Shown: piece by piece, positions 56,908 to 64,000 of the stretch
Layout of the letters: the number at the start of each line of letters is the position of its first letter
Numbering within the stretch: position 1 is the first letter of the stretch
Assembly (NCBI GenBank): GCA_016618085.1
Contig: JABLTG010000078.1
Coordinates: 1-64,000 of the forward strand
Origin: Neovahlkampfia damariscottae
Lineage: Eukaryota > Heterolobosea > Selenaionea > Neovahlkampfiida > Neovahlkampfiidae
Length of the DNA: 64,000 bases
Direction of reading: 5' to 3'
Translations under genes and position numbers: made by a program
Notes under the pieces: generated by a model
Seen by the model: only the letters and a program-made list of their open reading frames with translations
Databases searched by the model: none
Told to the model about the DNA's origin: nothing

Positions 56908-58510
56908 ATGGATCTTTATGATTTAAAAACCAAATGGAATAGTTTGTAAGAAAAAATAATTTATAATTGAAATTAAATAGAAAAAACACAGTACTTCAAG
57001 TCACACCTGCTGAAGCAAAAGCAAGAGAACTTACTTCAGGTAAAAAATAAATTTTTTAATAAAAAAAAAAAAGATGTACCTTGGGGTGTAAAAAGAACAG
57101 AAATGCAAGAAGTTGCTGAACTTACTCATAATTAGTTTGTTTTTTTTTTGAAAAAAATTAATTTTTTCAAGTGAGGATTTTAAAAATATTATGAAAGTAA
57201 TTTGGGAAAGAATTGAAGATAAACAAAGTTTTCGTCATGTTTCAAAAGGCCTTCAACTTTTAGAATATTTAATTATGAATGGTTCTGATAGAGTACCTGA
57301 TGAAGCAAGATATAACATGTCTTCAATTACAGATTTAAAATATTTTCATTATCGTGATGAATCAAATAAAGATCTTGGATTGTCTGGTAAAAAAAAAAAA
57401 TTTAATTTCCAAGTTCGTGAATTATCTGAAAAATTAGTTAAAATGTTGAAAGATGAAAAGAAATTAAAAAAAGAAAGAAAACAAGCTCAAAAACAAAAAT
57501 CAAAATTTCAAGGTATTTCAAGAAGAGAAGCACAATATAGTAGTTCTCATAGTTATTCAAAATCTGATAGTGAAGAAGAAGAAGAAGAAGAAAAAGTACC
57601 TGAAAAAAAACCTGAACCAATAATTAAACCACCAACACCTAGAAAAGATGTTAAAGAAACAAAACCAGTTGAACAAAAACCAACACCTCAAACTGATTTA
57701 CTTGATTTTTTTTCAACACCTTCACAACCTCAAACAAAATCAAATACAGTTGTTCAACAAAAAGCAACTGATTTCTTTAGTGAAGATTTTGATGTCAGAG
57801 GAAGTGTAGCACAACAAAATACAAATGATTTTGATGCAAATTTTGAAGGTAGTTTTGATGATTTCACTCAAACAAATTCTTCTCAACAAAATGGAAATGG
57901 AAATGGAAATGGAAGTGGAAGTGGATTTCTTGATTTTAATTCAACAACTACAACAACAACAAATACAACTACAAATACAGGTGGTTTTGGAGATGATGAT
58001 TTTTCAGAATTTCAAAAAGGAGATGGAGAAACAAAGAACAATGATTTAATGAACTTTACAAAGGATTTAGTTGATTTTGATTTGAAAACTGAAAAGCATG
58101 TTACAACAACAAATTCACCAATGAAGAATTTTTCACCACCAAAAAAAACAGTTCTTACAAATAAACCTGTAATGAGCTCAGGTGGATTCAACACTAGTGG
58201 TGGATTTAATACTTCATTCAATAACAATAGTGGTGGATTTAACAATAGTGGATTCAATAACAATAATGGTGGATTTAATAATAACAGTATGAATAGATCA
58301 ACTAATAATGGAGGATTCAATAATGGTGGATTTAATAATAATGGTAACATGAACAGATATCCACCAAATAATAACAGTATGAACAGACCAAATAATAATA
58401 TGGGGTTCAATAACAATAGCAATGGATTTAATAATAATGGATTCAATAATAATTCAATGAATAAAAATAATGGAAGTAGTAGTAATGGAAATCAATTCGA
58501 TTTCTTTTAA
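56908..58510 (+). CDS. Epsin (ENTH-domain endocytic adaptor)
   Basis: Five exons (56908-56945, 56981-57039, 57074-57134, 57172-57386, 57414-58510; introns 35, 34, 37 and 27 nt) give 489 aa. The ENTH domain covers residues 1-135: VLQVTPAEAKARELTS, DVPWGVKRTEMQEVAELT, FKNIMKVIWERI, VSKGLQLLEYLIMNGSDRV and SVRELSEKLVKML. It binds PI(4,5)P2 and bends membrane at clathrin pits. The tail has DLLDFF-type clathrin/AP2 motifs (TDLLDFFSTP, DLVDFDL, FLDF) and a repeated Asn/Gly/Phe segment. The last intron is a multiple of three without a stop, so its retention would insert nine residues. CCAAT at 56879-56883. Confidence 0.9.
58180..58500 (+). repeat. Asn/Gly/Phe-coding minisatellite in epsin tail
   Basis: Imperfect repeats of GGTGGATTTAATAATAA-type units encode GGFNN/NGGFNNNS strings with interspersed NSMNR. 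The prion-like low-complexity tail resembles intrinsically disordered endocytic adaptors. Length probably varies between strains. Confidence 0.75.
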
Positions 58511-58580
58511 ATAAAACATTAAGACTCCTATGTAATTAGTCACGTTATGAGAATAACCTTGTTTTTCATTTGAAGTGCAG

Positions 58581-58718
58581 TGTTTCAGCCGACTAAGTGG
58601 CGTTTTTCTGAATAACAAGACTTTATTCCAACTAAGTCGTGTTACACCAACTAAGTACGGTTATTGCAACTAAGTGTGGTTTCAACCTAATAAGTCTAGT
58701 TACTTGTACTAAGTCCTG
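58581..58718. repeat. Degenerate 19-20-bp tandem repeat with core ACTAAGT
   Basis: About seven diverged units carry the core CNACTAAGTNNNG (for example TTACACCAACTAAGTACGG and TTATTGCAACTAAGTGTGG); one unit around 58603-58621 has lost the core. The repeat fills most of the 384-nt spacer between the convergent epsin and AAA genes. No gene lies in 58511-58894. Function unknown. Confidence 0.7.
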
Positions 58719-58894
58719 ATGTTCAAGAAAACTTGTGTTTACACCTAACACCAGACCTCAAATTGAAACGTGACACTTTCACCATAAATGAATAATTTAT
58801 TCGCCATAATACTCAATTCAAAGTTACCCAGAAAAACACCACTCAGTCAAAGAAATAAAATATTCACAACATATTCTCAAAATTAATACTTTAT

Positions 58895-61800
58895 TCAATA
58901 ATACATATCAGACTGTGCTGATTGTTTGATTAATTCAATTTCTTTTTTTGCAGATTCCACTAAAAGGTTCATTGATAATTTTCCATTTTTTTCCAATGCA
59001 GCCTTTGATGCAGCTCTAAAAATGACATCATGAATTTTTCCACCAGTCAATTCAAATTCTGATAAAATGGAAAAGTCAACATCATCTGAAATTGGAGTTT
59101 TCTTTGGAATCATTTTTTTCCATAATTCCTTTCTTAAATTCAAATCTGGTTTTTTAAATTCAAGTACAAATTTGAATTTTTGTTTAACATTTGGTTCAAC
59201 AATCACTTTATCACCTGAAATGTTTAAAATGACAATTCCCGAAAAATGTTCAATGTGATGTAATAAAATATTAATTGAATCATCAATTTTATAATTTTCT
59301 TGTTGAACTTCAATAACCAAAATAGCACCAACTTTTTTTGTTTCTTGAAATAAATTTTGAATATTTTTTGTGGTGTTATAAGTATATTGAGTTATAATTT
59401 CAAATAAATTTATAACTTTAAGAGGACAACCACATTCATATCCAATAACTTCTGATGCTAATGATTTACCTGTTCCAGAAGGACCATATAATAAAATGGT
59501 TGTTCCTTTTCTTGAATTATTATTATCTTCAAATCCCCATTGTGATAATAATATTTTTCTTGCTTTTTCAAAAAGAATCAAATCTTCAAAAATTAATTTT
59601 AATTTTTTTGAAATAATCAAATCAGAAATTGAATTTTTTGGTATAATTTTTTTATCAAATTCATTCAATTCTAATTGACCTTTTAATTGTAATTCTGCTC
59701 CTTTGATTAAATCTTCTTCTAAAATTTCTGGATTTTTTGGATTTCTTGATACAGCAATATTCAAAGCAGATAAAACTGAATTTTTAATTAATCCACCTGT
59801 TAATTCAAAATTAATAGCTAATTTTTCAAAATCAATTTCTTTGTTTATTGTCATTTCTTTTGGTATATGTTTTAACCAAATTTTTTTTCTTAAAATTGAA
59901 TCAGGTGATTTAAATTCAATAGCAAGTGTAATTCTTCTATGCATTGCTTGATCAATATCAAAAACACGATTAGTTGCCATAATAATCAATCCATCATGTC
60001 TTTCAACTTCTGTTAAAAGAGCATTTACTTCTGATCCTAATTTATTTCTTGATTCAAAAAATACTTCACATTCATCAAAAAATAATAATGCATCATTGAT
60101 TTTTGCTTCTCTAAAAATAAATTTTAAAATTTGACCAGTTGAATCTCCAATATGTCCAAAATTAATTAATAAAATTTTCTTTCCCATTTCGTTGGCTAAT
60201 GCATTAGCCAACCTAAATCATTTAAAAATTAAAAAAATTTAAATACATTGTTTTTCCAGTTCCAGATTCACCATGAAATAAAAGAACAACACCTTTTCCA
60301 TAAGATAACAAATCATCAAATCCAAATTTTTTTCGATATGATTTAAACACTTCATAATTTGATACAGTTGAAAGAATCAAATTTTTATATTCATCAGATA
60401 AAATAACATTTTCAAGCTTATATCAAACAATTTAAATTAAAAAAAACAAACTTTAACTTTTGGATAATATAATTTTGAACCTTCAACAATTTCACTAAAT
60501 TCACAATCCAAACCAACAATATAATCTAACATTCTTCTATCAATATCAACTGATGAATCCATTAAATCTCCATTTAACATTTCTGATAATTTTATAAAAC
60601 CATCACGAATTAAATTAGAATTTTTATAAAAAATTTTTCTTTGATTAATTCTATCTTGTAATTCATCACATAAAATCCAAAGAATATAACCAACATCAAA
60701 ATCTTGTTTTGAAGCTCTTCTTAATGAAAATGAAAATGCAGCTTGTCTCATATCATGTGATATTATACCTCCAATTAATAAAACTAAAATATATTTTTCA
60801 AATTGATTTAATTTTCTCATTTCTGATAATTTTTCAAGTCTAGGTAAAAATTCTTTTTTTTCTAATGTTAATTTTAATCTCTTTTCACATTTTCCAGATA
60901 ACATTCTTTGTTTACCACGTAATTCTCTAATAACTGATTCAGGATTTCTATCTCTTGTTCCTTTGAAATCAGGATCATCATTTTTTGCTTCCATTTCATG
61001 ATTTCTTAATTTAATTTTAGTTGTAAAATATTTAAATAAATCATCTAAATATTCAACATCTGTTGTATATGCTGTTAATATTGAATCATCATCATTAATT
61101 TGACTTTCTATTGTTAAAGTTGAATTTTCAAGTTTTTGTTCTTTTTTTATAAATGAATATAAATCAAATGATTTTTCATCTGAAAATTCATTTTTGGTTA
61201 ATAATTCTAATTCATTTTCAAGATTTTCATCATCTTGTTTTTTAATATTATCATATTCAATTTCTTTATCATCACTAATTCCTTGAATATAAAAATTTGG
61301 TTCTTCCATTAAAATATCAGAAAGAAAAGTTTTATCAATTTTTAAAAACTCTGATGCAGTTAATTGACCACCAACTAATGCATGTAATACCTCTTTTGGT
61401 AATTTTACAATACTTGATGAAAAAGTATCTCTGTATGTTGAATCAATTTCTACAATACATTGTTTTATGTGTTGTCTATTTGGTGATAAAAAATTTAATA
61501 ATTCTTCTGATGTCATTTCAGAATGTGTTCCCATTGAACTTGCTTCACTTGATGCATCATATAATGGTAATAATATACCAGTTTGAGAAATTAAAATGAA
61601 TAAAAATCCTTCTGTTTCTTTTTCAGAAAGTTGAAATTTTTGTGATAGTCTTAATATTCTTGGTAATAAATGTTCTTGTTTCTTTGTTTCTTCAATTCTT
61701 TGTTTAATGTTTTCTTTCAAAATTTTTTTGGTTTTTGAAATTGAATCTAATATTTTATCAGAGTTTTTTAAATATTGAGTTTCATTTGTTACATTTTTTA

Positions 61801-62005
61801 AATATTCTTGAAGAAATTGTTTTTTAAAAAAATATTTTTGAGCATTCAAGATGAAAATGAATTCTGAAAGTTGTATAAACTCCGAATCTGTTGAAAATTT
61901 TTTAATTTCTTTTTTGTTTTGAGTTTTAAGGTATTCTATTAATGGTTGAGATAAAAACAAATTTAATTGTTCATTCTCCTTCGACAACGTTTCAAACAAA
62001 CTCAT
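58895..62005 (-). CDS. Double AAA-domain ATPase with large N-terminal region
   Basis: Three exons (60452-62005, 60247-60416, 58895-60212; introns 35 and 34 nt) give 1013 aa. The N-terminal about 520 aa (RLSQKFQLSEKETEGFLFIL, LSEMRKLNQFEKYILVLLIG) look like the helical domain in front of a bacterial AAA family. AAA-1 has Walker A GESGTGKT, Walker B LLFFDECEVFF and an Arg-finger-like MHRRI. AAA-2 has Walker A GPSGTGKS, but its Walker B is degenerate (ILVIEVQQEN), so hydrolysis there is doubtful. Both end with an ELTGG.I sensor-2 segment. The role is unknown; possibly remodelling of protein complexes. The start at 62005 avoids a TTG-initiated extension. CCAAT at 62017-62021. Confidence 0.8.
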
Positions 62006-62224
62006 TTTTTTGTGAACCAATAAAAAGAAACACCGAAAATTGAACAAATTCTTTCCGTTTCTTCAGAAGTTGATATCAATCAGTTTTTGCTTCCAATGGT
62101 ATTTCTTCTGACAGAAAATTGAAAGGAGAAAAGTTTTTAGTAATCGAAGTTTAGTCAAAAATTAAGTTTTTATTTTATGGTTTCCGTTTAAAATTTATAG
62201 AAGCAAAATTAATTGTTCCTGGTT

Positions 62225-62386
62225 TTAAAAAGTTTCGGCATATACATGGTATTTTTCTTCTACAGTTTGTCCTGGACCTGTATGTATTATGATGGAGTAC
62301 GTTTCTATTTTGTTTCTCTTTGTATAAATATGTGAATCATCTTCTCTAGCTCTTTTTTTCTTATTCTCGGTGTTTGAGTTTTTCAT
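62225..62386 (-). CDS. Possible small protein, 53 aa
   Basis: An open frame from ATG 62386 to TAA 62225 lies in the 594-nt gap between the AAA ATPase and TM6SF. It is basic at the start (ENKKKRAREDD, nuclear-signal-like), then YSIIIHTGPGQTVEEKYHVY. It is not a recognised family and has no clear CCAAT box at the usual distance, so it may be chance or part of a spliced gene. Confidence 0.35.
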   Translation of the reverse strand: MKNSNTENKKKRAREDDSHIYTKRNKIETYSIIIHTGPGQTVEEKYHVYAETF

Positions 62387-62503
62387 CTTTCGTTATTGTA
62401 TATATTTTTTTTGTTGTTGAGAAAAATTGCAATGATTGGCTTATAAATTCAAAAAAATTTAAGTAACGGTAAGAAAAAAGGCGCGTAAATTATAATTGGA
62501 CGA

Positions 62504-62590
62504 ATGGTTGACGAATCAGGTTCGCAGGTTATTTTCCGTACAGTTGACCAACAATATTCCAGCATTGAAGAAGAATTGGATGAACAGTAA
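62504..62590 (+). CDS. Possible micro-ORF, 28 aa
   Basis: ATG 62504 to TAA 62590 encodes an acidic 28-residue peptide (MVDESGSQVIFRTVDQQYSS...), ending 10 nt from the stop of TM6SF. An ATTGG-like TAATTGGA sits 7-10 nt before the ATG, as for host genes. Evidence is otherwise nil. Confidence 0.25.
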   Translation: MVDESGSQVIFRTVDQQYSSIEEELDEQ

Positions 62591-62599
62591 AATAAATAT

Positions 62600-63762
62600 T
62601 TATTTGAATTTGGACAAAGAAATTCTTTTGTAATTCATCAAACGATACAAATGCAAATTTGGAATCAAAACGAATAAAATGTTCACCACAAAGAAAATTG
62701 GAAAATTTTCATGAGGGATTGGTGTGAATGTAGGTTCTGGATTCGTTGATAAATTTCTCATTGAGGACCCCATATATGCAAATTGAGATTGAGCCATTGC
62801 TCCTGCAAACAATGCAACATAGTCCACCAATTTTTCATCTTCGTCATTGTACAAATGATAAATCATCGCAGAAAAATAAGTCACACCAAAATAAACAAGC
62901 GACAACATTTGCATTTGAGCAGGTCCATTTGGATCGTGTAAATAAGGCTCAAAATTTTGCACCCAATATTTTGCTAATGGTAATTCTGATTTCATGGCTC
63001 CAAAAAATCTGATAAACGAAACCCAAATCAAAAACGCATAAAATGCCATCAAAATGAAATCATAAAATCTTGGAATATGTGATGGTTTGATTAAGGTATA
63101 ATGTTTCTTCTTTTTTATTGTTTGAATTCCAAAAATAATTGGGCACAGAACATAAGGAATCTAGAAATATTTTAAATTTAATTTTAATTTACATTTAGAA
63201 ATATTGACCATTGAGTATTTGCTCCATGTTTTCCAACAACACCACCAATAACTAAAGGTATCATTGAATTTGCTATTGAACCAACCCAATATAATGATGA
63301 ATATCTAATGTCAGAATTTTTTACCATCATATATGGAAAATAAAGATAAAAAAAATAATGCACAGTTCCGTCCCAATAATTTATCAAAGCTCCATGTGTT
63401 GTATTTAAATATGGTTCTCCATAGTATAAATAATATTTCATTGTTGAAATATAACCATCAATGGTGAAAGCTAAAACGAAATCAACAACAGCGGTGAAAG
63501 CGAAAATTGTGAAGATGTATAAGAATATTGATCCATTATAATTTTTTAAACCTTTGATAACTAAAAAATAATAAAAAATTGGAACCAATAAGAAGCATAA
63601 AACAACTCCTATTAACAAGTTGTTCACAGCATTTTCCATTGTGTCCATGTAAAATGTGAGCAAATGTAAAATAGGTATTGCTGACAATGATGTGAATAAA
63701 ACTCCTAAGAATACTTTTAAAGCTGAAGAATTCTTTTCTTCTATTTGTTTTTCACTCTCCAT
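62600..63762 (-). CDS. TM6SF-like multipass membrane protein (EXPERA family)
   Basis: Two exons (63193-63762, 62600-63160; intron 32 nt) give 376 aa. About nine to ten hydrophobic spans are present. Family motifs are FAFTAVVDFVLAFTIDGYIS, YYGEPYLNTTHGALINYWDG with VHYFFYLYF, LYWVGSIANS, VVGKHGANTQWS, NFEPYLHDPNGPAQMQML and AMAQSQFAYMGSS, all matching animal TM6SF1/2. In animals TM6SF2 sits in the ER and promotes lipid loading of lipoproteins, TM6SF1 is lysosomal. EXPERA domains are sterol-isomerase-like folds. No typical CCAAT box is seen just upstream, an exception in this window. Confidence 0.87.
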
Positions 63763-63854
63763 CTTTCAAAACAAATTTGATAGGTTAATTTTTTCAACTC
63801 GGATAAATTTTAAATGAATAAGAAAATGAGGTGACTTCAAAAAAATAAGAAAAT

Positions 63855-64000
63855 TTATTGATTTTGTCCTTGTTGATTTTGTTGATTATTTGGATTTAAA
63901 TATGGTTGATTTTGTTGGTTTTGTTGTCCTTGTTGATTTGGTTGTTGCATTTGAATTTGTTGTTGTTGTTGTTGTTGCAATTGTTGAAATTGCTGTTTTC
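63855..64000 (-). CDS. C-terminus of a glutamine/asparagine-rich protein (partial)
   Basis: The gene enters from the right edge and ends with TAA at 63857-63855. The visible 47 residues are almost only Gln, Asn, Pro and Gly (QQQIQMQQPNQQGQQNQQN, PYLNPNNQQ), a prion-like tail. No domain is visible, so the product is unknown. Confidence 0.65.
   Translation of the reverse strand, partial: KQQFQQLQQQQQQQIQMQQPNQQGQQNQQNQPYLNPNNQQNQQGQNQ

Noticed and set aside
58012-58446. Minus-strand frame of 144 codons across the epsin tail
   Set aside because: It is the antisense shadow of the Asn/Gly repeat (poly-Leu/Asn/Pro). The plus strand carries a clear epsin.
58581-58718. CRISPR array
   Set aside because: Units are contiguous and diverged without unique spacers, and the genome is eukaryotic.

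Overview
The window comes from a nuclear genome of a strongly AT-rich, very gene-dense microbial eukaryote. About 37 host genes and gene candidates, three tRNA genes and several fossil mobile elements sit in 64 kb. Most genes carry tiny GT-AG introns: I could place about 58 by reading-frame continuity, all between 25 and 48 nt. TAA, TGA and TAG act as stops, and glutamine is encoded by CAA/CAG. The gene set (trimeric G-protein gamma subunit, several RGS proteins, PAK, NDR, Aurora and CDK11-like kinases, epsin, WDR81, carnitine carrier, fatty-acid desaturase, HSDL2) fits an aerobic, crawling, phagocytic protist. A heterolobosean (Naegleria-like) or amoebozoan-like lineage is my best guess; the sequence alone does not settle it.

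Layout. 1-1.55 kb: end of a Polinton/Polinton-like-virus element (capsid-like fossil plus packaging ATPase). 1.86-16.3 kb: carnitine/acylcarnitine carrier, a kelch-kinase-SAM protein, oligopeptidase B, an NDR kinase, two unknowns, a DUF4246 protein, an F-box/TPR protein and biotin-protein ligase. 16.4-25.5 kb: macro-domain protein, mitochondrial DnaJ, an unknown acidic/basic protein, a RimK-type ATP-grasp ligase, small unknowns and an RGS-RGS-DEP-DUF547 protein. 25.6-35.2 kb: WDR81-like BEACH protein, a RING protein with a TerD-like tail, a dead SET-domain methyltransferase and Aurora kinase. 35.2-45.6 kb: a mobile-element-rich block bounded by two identical, oppositely oriented tRNA-Val(AAC) genes. 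It holds a Polinton-type integrase with a GIY-YIG nuclease, a broken Crinkler-RHS-like effector gene and Ty3/gypsy remains, followed by a RING-YEATS gene, tRNA-Met, G-gamma and a CDK11-like kinase. 45.9-54.4 kb: RGS-START protein, two tandem PAK-like kinases, R2R3-MYB, a possible small mitochondrial protein, a second macro-domain protein and a lysine-rich protein. 54.6-64 kb: desaturase, HSDL2, epsin, a double-AAA ATPase, TM6SF and the end of a glutamine-rich gene.

Two features run through the whole window. First, nearly every host gene has an ACCAATCA/TGATTGGT-type CCAAT box, in either orientation, 7-58 nt upstream of its ATG, so it looks like the core promoter element. Second, convergent genes are packed until their stop codons touch or overlap. 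Together with the short introns, this points to a strongly streamlined transcription and splicing system. The most unusual single genes are the RING-YEATS fusion, the RING/TerD-like protein, the kelch-kinase-5xSAM protein and the RGS-RGS-DEP-DUF547 protein.
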